Shown here one piece after another: positions 1-7,086 of a stretch of DNA of 64,000 nt; the first letter of the stretch is position 1, and each line of letters starts with the position of its first letter. This stretch comes from UBA2988 sp965237965 (GTDB lineage: Bacteria; Gemmatimonadota; Gemmatimonadetes; Longimicrobiales; Gaopeijiaceae), in assembly GCA_965237965.1 (NCBI GenBank), contig CBDEGT010000003.1, forward strand, positions 1,426,001 to 1,490,000, written 5' to 3'. The notes beneath the pieces were generated by a model. It saw only the letters and a list, made by a program, of their open reading frames with translations. It was not told where the DNA came from and ran no database searches. Both the position numbers and the translations under genes were made by a program.

Positions 1-105
1 CGCCGAACAACGTCGTGGCAAGCTATCCGGCGTCGGCGCCAGACTGCCAGCACCCACCCCGCGTAGGTCGGGGTGCACCCCAGTCCGTTCGGCCACTCCC
101 GCTCC

Positions 106-245
106 TCACGGGCGCCCCCCCCTGCGCGCCCCAAACACCCTCACGGGCGCCCCCCCTGCGCGCCCCCAAACACCCTCACGGGCGGCCCCCCTGCGTGCCC
201 CCAAACACCCTCACGGGCACCCCCCCTGCGCGCCCCCAAACACCC
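106..245. repeat. Tandem repeat, four copies of a 35-bp C-rich unit
   Basis: Four head-to-tail units begin at 106, 141, 176 and 211, each exactly 35 bp and each starting TCACGGGC and ending CAAACACCC. Copies differ by only a few substitutions, mostly inside the C-rich core. A degenerate partial copy follows to about 260. Because 35 is not a multiple of three, each copy shifts the reading frame, so the proline-rich open frames across it are unlikely to be coding. It lies just upstream of the gene starting at 291. Confidence 0.9.
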
Positions 246-290
246 TGCGTGCGCCCCCCCGCGGCCCGAAGTCTGCTAGCTTGGATCATC

Positions 291-659
291 GTGAGTGCGA
301 CACCGAAACGCTCGACACATCCCGGGGCCGACCCCGCAGATCCGCCCGACGCGACTCTGGGCGGATACCTGGAGCTGCACGATCGTCCCCCCGCCTTCGA
401 GGGGGCCGACGGCCAGCCCTACACGGTGTCGATCGAAGTCGAGCGGAGCCCCAACCTGCGCGCGCCCTGGCAGGCGTACCTCGTCTTCCCCCGATGGGCC
501 GCCACCGGGCTGGGCGTCGTTGGCCATGTGGAGACGCCGGTGCTGTGGGAGGGCACGGGACGGGACGATGTCATCCGTCTTGCCGGGGGCGCTCGGCTCG
601 CACGCGTGAAGGAGCTGCTGGACGAAGCGATTCATCGGCGCACCGACGAGGACGAGTAG
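291..659 (+). CDS. Conserved hypothetical protein, 122 aa
   Basis: The open frame extends further upstream, but that part only translates the 35-bp repeats, so the GTG at 291 is the more sensible start. The product is small and soluble, with a middle section rich in aromatic and beta-type residues (YLELHDRPPAFEGADG, then WQAYLVFPRW) and a charged helical C-terminus. No signal peptide or membrane segment is visible. The stop is one base before the GTG of the proline dehydrogenase gene, so the two are probably co-transcribed. I do not recognise the family. Confidence 0.6.
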   Translation: MSATPKRSTHPGADPADPPDATLGGYLELHDRPPAFEGADGQPYTVSIEVERSPNLRAPWQAYLVFPRWAATGLGVVGHVETPVLWEGTGRDDVIRLAGGARLARVKELLDEAIHRRTDEDE

Positions 660-660
660 T

Positions 661-1623
661 GTGCTCCGTAATGCCCTGATCCAACTGGGCGGATCCGAGA
701 CCGCTCGATCCCTGGTGACGCGCACGCCGCTGCGCGTGCTGAGCCGTCGGTTCGTGCCCGGCGAGAGCGTGGAGGATCTGATGTGGGCTGTGCAACGGGC
801 GCGGTCGGCGGGTATGAGCGCCACGGCCAATTACCTCGGCGAGGCGGTCGAAGACGCGGAGCAAGCAGGACGCGCGGCCGACGTGTATGTGCGCGCACTC
901 GAACGGATGGACGAAGCGGGCCTCGAGGGCAACGTCTCGCTCAAGTTCACGCAACTCGGGCAGGCGATATCCGAGTCGTGCCTGAGCGCGAACCTGACCC
1001 GGGTGCTTCGCGTCGCGGCGAAGACCGGCGCCTTCCTCCGGTTCGACATGGAATCGTCGGCATATACGCGAGGTACCCTAGACGCCTTCGAGCGGCTTTG
1101 GTCCGCGGGCCACCGCAACGTTGGGGTCGTGCTTCAAGCGTACCTGAGACGGACCGTCGGAGACGTCGCGCACATGATCCAACTCGGCGCCCGCGTACGT
1201 CTCTGCAAGGGCGCCTACGCCGAGCCCGAGGGGATCGCGTTCCAAGGGCAGGACGAGGTACGGCGGACCTTCGTCGAGTTGATGCGCCGGCTACTGTCGG
1301 AGAGCCATTACCCGGCGATCGCGACCCACGACGAGGAGTTGCTGGACGCGACGCTGGAACACGCCTCCCGGGAGGGCGTCCCGCCTGATGCGTTCGAGTT
1401 CCAGATGCTGCATGGAGTGCGTCGTGACCTCCAGCGCCGACTGGTCGGCGACGGCTGGGGGGTGCGCGTATACATGCCGTTCGGGGAACATTGGTATCCC
1501 TATCTGATGCGCCGACTGGCCGAGCGACCCGCCAACGCACTCCTGGTCGTTGGGAGCGTGGTGCGCGAGTCACCGCTCGGCTTCCTGATGGGGAGTGGGC
1601 GCAAGGGCGGCGCGTTTCGATGA
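661..1623 (+). CDS. Proline dehydrogenase (monofunctional PRODH)
   Basis: FAD-dependent enzyme that oxidises proline to pyrroline-5-carboxylate, the first step of proline catabolism. The 320 residues match the (beta/alpha)8 PRODH domain: SLKFTQLG near 93, RFDMES near 127, LQAYLRR at 158-164, CKGAYAEP near 182, ATHDEELL near 222, and the substrate-binding Y-x-x-R-R motif as YPYLMRR near 279. Length fits the short monofunctional type rather than PutA, and no P5C dehydrogenase is in the window. The GTG start follows the previous stop by one base. Its stop overlaps the queE start (ATGA). Confidence 0.92.
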   Translation: MLRNALIQLGGSETARSLVTRTPLRVLSRRFVPGESVEDLMWAVQRARSAGMSATANYLGEAVEDAEQAGRAADVYVRALERMDEAGLEGNVSLKFTQLGQAISESCLSANLTRVLRVAAKTGAFLRFDMESSAYTRGTLDAFERLWSAGHRNVGVVLQAYLRRTVGDVAHMIQLGARVRLCKGAYAEPEGIAFQGQDEVRRTFVELMRRLLSESHYPAIATHDEELLDATLEHASREGVPPDAFEFQMLHGVRRDLQRRLVGDGWGVRVYMPFGEHWYPYLMRRLAERPANALLVVGSVVRESPLGFLMGSGRKGGAFR

Positions 1624-2315
1624 GTGAGGTCGGCGTCGCGGAGCCCTTCCTGCGGGTAACCGAGATCTTCCACTCGGTGCAGGGCGAGTCGACCTGGGCG
1701 GGGCTTCCCTGCACGTTTGTCCGCCTGACCGGCTGTCCGCTCCGCTGCGTCTGGTGCGACACGGCGTACGCCTTCCACGGCGGCCAGCGCTTGAGCCTCG
1801 ACAGTATCGTCGACAACGTGCTGTCCATCCGAGAATCGTACGGCACCGACCTGGTGGAGGTGACGGGGGGCGAGCCGCTCGCCCATCCGAATGCGTTCCC
1901 GCTCATCGAGCGGCTACTCGGCGAAGGGCTCACGGTGCTCGTGGAGACCTCGGGCGCGGTCGACGTCGCCGCCCTCGATCCCCGCGCGCACAGAGTCATG
2001 GACCTGAAGTGTCCCGGCTCGGGCGAGTCGCACCGGAATCTGTGGTCGAACCTGGATCACCTGGGCGCGGGCGACGAGGTCAAGTTCGTGATCAAGGACC
2101 GCGCGGACTGGGACTGGGCCACTCGCACCATCGTGGAGCGCGAGTTGGACAGGCGCGTGCGCTTGGGCACGCTGAAAGCGCTCTTGGTCTCGCCGGTCTG
2201 GGAGGAGACCGACCTTGAGGAGCTAGCCCGCTGGCTCCTCCAGTCCGGGCTTCCCGTCAGGCTTCAGCTCCAGCTTCACAAGCTGGTCTGGGGTGGGGAG
2301 CGGAAGGGCGTTTGA
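1620..2315 (+). CDS. queE: 7-carboxy-7-deazaguanine synthase, radical SAM
   Basis: QueE converts 6-carboxytetrahydropterin to 7-carboxy-7-deazaguanine in the queuosine (preQ0) pathway. The 231-residue product has the N-terminal FHSVQGES element, and the cluster-binding CxxxCxxC formed by C39, C43 and C46. It also has the radical-SAM glycine motif VTGGEPL near 80 and a later DLKCPGSG segment. The ATG at 1620 overlaps the preceding stop; the open frame extends further upstream but only antisense to nothing conserved. No queC, queD or queF is nearby, so the pathway must be completed elsewhere. Confidence 0.9.
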   Translation: MSEVGVAEPFLRVTEIFHSVQGESTWAGLPCTFVRLTGCPLRCVWCDTAYAFHGGQRLSLDSIVDNVLSIRESYGTDLVEVTGGEPLAHPNAFPLIERLLGEGLTVLVETSGAVDVAALDPRAHRVMDLKCPGSGESHRNLWSNLDHLGAGDEVKFVIKDRADWDWATRTIVERELDRRVRLGTLKALLVSPVWEETDLEELARWLLQSGLPVRLQLQLHKLVWGGERKGV

Positions 2316-2929
2316 CGCGCGACCCCCGCTTCGGCGTCCTGCAGGAGGCGCTGGCCGCCTACGCCAGTGATCCGGATGATCCCGCGCTCGCGGTGGATTC
2401 CTTCCAGGCGGCGGTCGCGTTGGTCGTGCGGGGCCGCCAGCCCCTCGAGATACTGCTGATCAAGCGCGCACGTCGTGAGGGCGACCCGTGGTCCGGGCAC
2501 ATGGCGCTGCCCGGGGGAAGGTGCGATCCGACGGACACCTCTCTACTCGACACCGCTGTACGCGAGACCGGAGAAGAGACCGGCATGGACCTCCCTAGGC
2601 TCGGCCTGCACCTCGGCCGCCTCGAGGTGGTGCAACCCATGAGCGTGGATCTCCCGCGCATGAGCATCACCCCGCACGTGTTCGGCGTTCCCGCGGACGC
2701 GCCAGCCCACGCCGCGAGCTCGGAGGTGGACGCCGTGCACTGGGTCTCGCTCGACCAACTCCGCCATCCCAACACCCGCGGCAAGGTCGAGATCCAACTC
2801 CCCGGGGGGTCGCGCACCTTTCCCTGCCTGCGCGTGCTCGACGACGTCGTATGGGGGCTGACCTACCGGATCCTGGACGACTTCCTCAATCGCGCGCCCG
2901 AGGTGTTCCCATTGCCCAGGGGCGAGTAG
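2312..2929 (+). CDS. Nudix hydrolase, CoA-pyrophosphatase-like
   Basis: The 205-residue protein carries a Nudix domain. LPGGR leads into DPTDTSLLDTAVRE and GEETGM, the D-x-S-type box seen in CoA and acyl-CoA pyrophosphatases (NudL/NUDT7 group). The catalytic RE..EE residues are present near 83-89. The predicted role is Mg-dependent cleavage of the CoA diphosphate, although substrate cannot be fixed from sequence. The likely TTG start overlaps the queE stop by four bases, implying translational coupling at the end of this plus-strand cluster. Confidence 0.82.
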   Translation: MTRDPRFGVLQEALAAYASDPDDPALAVDSFQAAVALVVRGRQPLEILLIKRARREGDPWSGHMALPGGRCDPTDTSLLDTAVRETGEETGMDLPRLGLHLGRLEVVQPMSVDLPRMSITPHVFGVPADAPAHAASSEVDAVHWVSLDQLRHPNTRGKVEIQLPGGSRTFPCLRVLDDVVWGLTYRILDDFLNRAPEVFPLPRGE

Positions 2930-2950
2930 CGGCGCTCGATCCTGGCGCCG

Positions 2951-4084
2951 TCACCGCACCGCAGCGGTCAATTCCGGCTCTTCGACCCATTCGGCGATGA
3001 ACACGTTGGTGTTCCCGGGGTGACTCTCACTTCGGTTCGAGCCGAACACGAGGTAGCGGCCGTCCGGGCTGAACATCGGGAAACCATCGAAGCCTGCGGT
3101 CCAGGTCACGCGTTCCAGCCCGGTCCCGTCGACTCCGATCAGATACAGGTCGAAGTCGCGCCCGGTGGGATCGTCCATGTTGGAGGAAAAAATGATCTTC
3201 TCCCCCGAGGGATGGAAATAGGGAGCGAAGTTGGCCGCTCCGTTGCTGGTCACCTGGCGCGCGTTCCCGCCGTCGGCGTCGGCGACCCAGATTTCGAGAA
3301 CGCTGGGGCGAACGAGATCCTCGGTGAGGAGCGCGCGGTAGTCTGCCTGCTCCGCTGCGGCCTCCGGATACTGCGCCCGCCACACGATGCGCGTACCGTC
3401 CGGCGAGAAGAAGGCACCGCCGTCGTAGCCGAGTCGGTTGGTGATGCGGCGGACGTCTGACCCGTCGAGCGCCATCGTGTACAGCTCGAGGTCGCCGTCC
3501 CGGGTGCTGGTGAAGACGATCCGGTCGCCGCGGGGCGAGACGGTCGCTTCGGCGTCGTAGCCCGGCTCATCCGTGAGCTGCTCGATGATTCGTCCCGCAG
3601 AGTCCGCGAGGAATAGATCGTACGTCGAATAGATGGGCCAGACGTAGCCCCGTGAAAAGTCGGGCGGCGTGGGACAGGTCGAGTCGTGGTGGTGCGTAGA
3701 CGCGTATACGATCCTGTCCCCTGCGGGGTAGAAGTATCCGCAGGTCGTCCGTCCGTCCCCGGTGCTCACGAGCGCTGTGTCTCCGGTGCCGAGGTCCAAC
3801 GTGTAGATCTGGTCGCATCCGCCGGACTCGGGCGTCCGCTGGAAGACGAGTCGGGTACCGTCGGAGGAGAAGTACGCCTCGGCGTTCTCGCCCTCGAAGG
3901 TGAGCTGGCGCAGACTGCGGAGGTGGCTCTCGCGCGAGTCCACCGGTAGGGCGGCGCCCGCGGTAACCCGAAACGCGGTCGAGGATCCGGCACCCGAACC
4001 CTGCTCCGGGTCGGGCCGTTCGACGATACATGCGGACAGCGCCGACAGGACGGCGCAAGCTACGGCGAGTGGAGAGCTTCTCAT
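2951..4084 (-). CDS. PD40/TolB-type beta-propeller lipoprotein
   Basis: Predicted exported lipoprotein of 377 aa. The start at 4084 gives a signal peptide ending in the lipobox LSAC. The remainder is a chain of PD40 blades with recurrent FSPDGTRIVW, VSPRGDRIVF and FHPSGEKIIF motifs, as in the TolB propeller. Such proteins bind partners at the envelope or sit with peptidases; function here is unknown. A longer form starting near 4129 is possible and would overlap the divergent M28 gene more deeply. Its ATG and the ATG of the M28 gene share the CATG at 4082-4085. Confidence 0.8.
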   Translation of the reverse strand: MRSSPLAVACAVLSALSACIVERPDPEQGSGAGSSTAFRVTAGAALPVDSRESHLRSLRQLTFEGENAEAYFSSDGTRLVFQRTPESGGCDQIYTLDLGTGDTALVSTGDGRTTCGYFYPAGDRIVYASTHHHDSTCPTPPDFSRGYVWPIYSTYDLFLADSAGRIIEQLTDEPGYDAEATVSPRGDRIVFTSTRDGDLELYTMALDGSDVRRITNRLGYDGGAFFSPDGTRIVWRAQYPEAAAEQADYRALLTEDLVRPSVLEIWVADADGGNARQVTSNGAANFAPYFHPSGEKIIFSSNMDDPTGRDFDLYLIGVDGTGLERVTWTAGFDGFPMFSPDGRYLVFGSNRSESHPGNTNVFIAEWVEEPELTAAVR

Positions 4085-5645
4085 GGCAAATCGGCCTGGA
4101 ATGCGTGCGATCCTGGGAGCGTTGGCCACCGCCGTCGTACTCCCAGCGGCGTGCGTCGCCCAATCATGCCCCCCGACACCGGAGCCAGGCCAGGGCTCGG
4201 GTCCGATCGTCGACGTCCGCTACCTGGCCGACGACGCGCTGGAGGGTCGCGAGGTGGGGACGGCCAGCGGCCGATGCGCCGCGGCGTACCTGGCCGCTCG
4301 CTTCGAGGCGCTCGGGCTGGAGCCGGCGGGACCGGAGGCGGACTGGCTGCAGCCCTTCCCACTCAGGATCGGCAGCGAGCTGGTGGGAACGAACGAGCTC
4401 TCCCTCATGGGCCGGACGCTCGCGCTCGGCAGCGACTGGGTGCCATACGGCTTTGCCGGCTCCGGCACGGTCGCAGGTTCGCTCGTCTACGGAGGTACCG
4501 GGGTCGCCCGCCCGGGGGTGGACGAGCCTGTCGAAGTGTCCGGGCGCGTCGTGGTGGTCGAGGCACTCACCCCCGAGGTCGGCACCCTCTACTCCGATCC
4601 TCATTTCAAGGGGACCATAGCGACCCGGCGGGGAGCGCGCGCCGCGCTCATCCTGCTCCCGGAGGGAGCGCACCTGCCCGAAGTGGACGGGGAGACCCGA
4701 CCGTTCCTGAGCGCTCCCGTCGTCGCTGTATCCGGGGCCACGGCAAGCGCGGTGCGCGAAGCCGCGCGGAACGGCGCCGACGTCGTGGTACGGGTCGGGG
4801 TTCGGGCGCGTGCCGCACGGGTCGCGAACGTCGTGGCGCTCCTGCCGGGATCGGATCCCGCCCTGCGTGATGAGTTCATCGTGATCGGCGCGCACTTCGA
4901 CCACCTCGGCAGGGGCGGCGAGGGATCGATGGAGCCGGGTTCCCGCCAGGTCCACAACGGCGCCGACGACAACGCGAGCGGCACCGCCGCCGTGATCGAG
5001 GTAGCGCGCCAGCTCGCGACCGGTTCGCGCCCCGCTCGGAGCATCCTGTTCGTCGGCTTCGACGGCGAGGAGCGTGGCCTGCTCGGGTCCGCATTCTACG
5101 CCGCAAATCCCGTTCGTCCCCTTGTCCGCACGGTGGCGATGCTCAACCTCGACATGGTGGGGCGCCTCCGCGAGAACACCCTCTCGGTGTTTGGACTCGC
5201 GACGGCCGAGGAATGGGGCGGGCTACTCGACTCCGCGAACGCCGAGCTCGACCGTCCCCTCGATCTCGTGCGCATACCGGACGGCTTCGGCTCGTCGGAC
5301 CACGCGTCGTTCTACGCTCGCGGCATCCCCGTGCTGCACTTCTTCACCAATACGCACGAAGACTACCACCGCCCCAGCGACGACTGGGAGAAGGTCGACG
5401 CACAGGGAATCGAGCGCATCGCGTCGCTTGTCGCCGCGGTCACCCGCCACGCCGCAGGCGGGCCCGGACGAGCGCCCATCACGCCCGTGCCCGTAGTGGC
5501 GGACGCCGCGGCTCCGTCTGGAGGTCCGCCCAATCAGGGATACGGTCCCTACTTCGGATCGATTCCCGACATGACGCCTATCGAGAACGGTGTCCGGCTG
5601 ACCGGCGTGCGCGCCGGCCGACCGGGCAGGGGTCCAGGCAGGTGA
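4083..5645 (+). CDS. M28-family metallopeptidase with PA insert, C-terminus frameshifted
   Basis: Exported zinc aminopeptidase-like enzyme. A signal peptide is followed by a PA-type insert and an M28 domain. Metal-site motifs are visible: HFDHL near 270, GADDNASG near 294, EERGLLGS, the LDMVG segment, and SSDHASFY followed by HEDYHRPSDD. The SD-like GGAGAG at 4071-4076 sits six bases before the ATG at 4083, supporting this start. The frame ends abruptly after GVRAGRPGRG. The PDZ domain that should follow continues in the +1 frame to 5799, so a small indel near 5612-5625 has truncated the product. Confidence 0.85.
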   Translation: MANRPGMRAILGALATAVVLPAACVAQSCPPTPEPGQGSGPIVDVRYLADDALEGREVGTASGRCAAAYLAARFEALGLEPAGPEADWLQPFPLRIGSELVGTNELSLMGRTLALGSDWVPYGFAGSGTVAGSLVYGGTGVARPGVDEPVEVSGRVVVVEALTPEVGTLYSDPHFKGTIATRRGARAALILLPEGAHLPEVDGETRPFLSAPVVAVSGATASAVREAARNGADVVVRVGVRARAARVANVVALLPGSDPALRDEFIVIGAHFDHLGRGGEGSMEPGSRQVHNGADDNASGTAAVIEVARQLATGSRPARSILFVGFDGEERGLLGSAFYAANPVRPLVRTVAMLNLDMVGRLRENTLSVFGLATAEEWGGLLDSANAELDRPLDLVRIPDGFGSSDHASFYARGIPVLHFFTNTHEDYHRPSDDWEKVDAQGIERIASLVAAVTRHAAGGPGRAPITPVPVVADAAAPSGGPPNQGYGPYFGSIPDMTPIENGVRLTGVRAGRPGRGPGR

Positions 5646-5799
5646 CGTGCTCGTGGAGTTCGCGGGGGAGCCAGTGACCGACCTGTACGCTTTCACCTAT
5701 GCCCTTCGGGAGCGGGCACCCGGCGACGTCGTGATGGTAACCGTGCTGCGCGACGGCGCGCGGCTGACCCTTCGGGCAGTGTTGGGTGAGCGGCGCTAG
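5617..5799 (+). pseudogene. Frame-displaced PDZ domain of the M28 peptidase
   Basis: In the frame one base ahead of the M28 gene the sequence reads PADRAGVQAGDVLVEFAG, then LYAFTYALRERAPGDVVMVTV, a typical PDZ ligand-groove segment, ending at TAG 5797-5799. M28 peptidases with a C-terminal PDZ are a known architecture. It has no start of its own, so it is best read as the detached tail of the upstream gene. Its stop codon lies at the left edge of the palindromic element. Confidence 0.75.
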
Positions 5800-5894
5800 C
5801 AGGTCGCTGAAGAAGGGGAGTGCACCGCGCGCAGGGGACCGGCGCGGTTCAGCCGAGGAACGACGGTGCGCTCCCCTTCTTCAGCGACCTGCTA
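5797..5894. mobile_element. MITE-like palindromic element flanked by TA
   Basis: Two 31-base arms (5797-5827 and 5864-5894) are inverted copies with one mismatch, which is a G-U pair in RNA, around a 36-base loop. Removing the outer TA on each side leaves a body of about 94 bp ending GCAGGTCGCTGAAGAAGG, with TA on both flanks. That is the target-site pattern of IS630/Tc1-mariner elements. It contains no ORF. It lies between convergent genes and could also act as a bidirectional terminator. The MITE reading is inference. Confidence 0.6.
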
Positions 5895-7070
5895 AGACTC
5901 GAGTCCGCTCTCGGTCCGCTCGACTTCGATCCCACGTCCCGCGAGCTCGCGGAGGTACTCCTCCGCAGGGACCACCTCGTCCGGCGTGCGCACACCAGGC
6001 TCGCGCACCCGCCCGTCCATCTGCATGAGGGACGTGACGGCTAGCGAATAGCCGGTCGTGCGCGTCATCGCGGTGATCCCGTGCTCCTCGTCGTATCGGT
6101 CGAGCACGTCGTAGCGGATCGTCCGTGACACACCCCCCCGCTCACCACGAACCTCCACCCGAAGCGCGACCAGGTCGCGCGGATCGCCATAGATCAGGTG
6201 AGGTGACACCACCTTGATGAACACGTCTCGCGGGACCACGTCACAGCCGCCGACACGGACCGGATCCTGCCCCAGCAGGCCGAGCTCGCGGATCGCTTTC
6301 ATGATCTGGGCGTGTCCGGGGTAGCGAAGGGTCTTATAGGACATCTGGGGGATGACGCCCAGGTAGCGGTACGGCATCATCGAGACGCCGCCCGCCGTGT
6401 GGAACGCCTCGAGTACTCCGACGGGATCCGGAAAGCGTAGTTCCTCGACCTCCGAGAGGGCATCTCTGGTGGCGAGCGCGCCGTCGTCCAGCACTGTCGA
6501 CGGGGTCGTGTAATAGTCGATCACGCCGGGAAGCGAGTAGACGATCCGATAGTCGAGCGGTGGGCGTGGATGCTGCGGGAGCCCGCCGACGAACAGTCGC
6601 ACCGAGTCGACCCGGTCGAGTGCGTCGATGCCGGCCTGGGCGAGAACGTTCACCATCCCGGGAGCGAGGCCGCAGTCGGGAATCACCGACAGACCGCTTC
6701 GGGCGGCCTGGTCGTCGAGGGTGCGTTGACGCTCTACGATCTCCGTGTTACCGTCCAGATTGCAGTAGTGCGCTCCCGCGGCGACCGCGAGCGCCGCCAT
6801 GTCGTAGTTGAAGGGATAAGGGAGCGCACACAGGACGCCGTTCATCCCCTCGATCGCCGCAGCAACGGCGCGGTGGTCGCCAGCGTCCAGGCGCTGTAGC
6901 TCCAAGCGTGCCGCCGACGTCGGCCCGGCGGCGAGGAACGGCACGAGGAACGGGACCGGTCGGCTCACTTCACGGTCCGCCACCACGACACGAGCAACCA
7001 TCGGATTCTGCACGAGGTCGAAGGCCGCGGCAGACCCCTGCGCTCCACCGCCCAGCACCAACACCTTCAT
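5892..7070 (-). CDS. Saccharopine dehydrogenase family oxidoreductase
   Basis: The 392-residue protein starts with a Rossmann nucleotide-binding loop (VLVLGGGAQGSA). It then shows the family's LPYPFNYDMAALAVAAGAHYCNLDGN segment, split here as LPYPFNYDMA and HYCNLDGN, and the PDCGLAPGMVNVLA motif. These features place it with saccharopine/lysine dehydrogenase-like reductases, which oxidise or reduce amino-acid-derived imines with NAD(P). The exact substrate is not evident. It follows gyrA by 16 bp on the same strand. Its TAG stop is completed by the adjacent palindromic element. Confidence 0.8.
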   Translation of the reverse strand: MKVLVLGGGAQGSAAAFDLVQNPMVARVVVADREVSRPVPFLVPFLAAGPTSAARLELQRLDAGDHRAVAAAIEGMNGVLCALPYPFNYDMAALAVAAGAHYCNLDGNTEIVERQRTLDDQAARSGLSVIPDCGLAPGMVNVLAQAGIDALDRVDSVRLFVGGLPQHPRPPLDYRIVYSLPGVIDYYTTPSTVLDDGALATRDALSEVEELRFPDPVGVLEAFHTAGGVSMMPYRYLGVIPQMSYKTLRYPGHAQIMKAIRELGLLGQDPVRVGGCDVVPRDVFIKVVSPHLIYGDPRDLVALRVEVRGERGGVSRTIRYDVLDRYDEEHGITAMTRTTGYSLAVTSLMQMDGRVREPGVRTPDEVVPAEEYLRELAGRGIEVERTESGLES

Positions 7071-7086
7071 TGGCCTCCTCGCGCCG

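Noticed and set aside
106..260. CRISPR array
   Set aside because: The 35-bp units are contiguous without unique spacers and no cas gene is present.
15..290. Proline-rich N-terminal extension of the first ORF and the parallel 68-aa frame
   Set aside because: It is only a translation of the out-of-phase 35-bp repeats, so the composition is meaningless.
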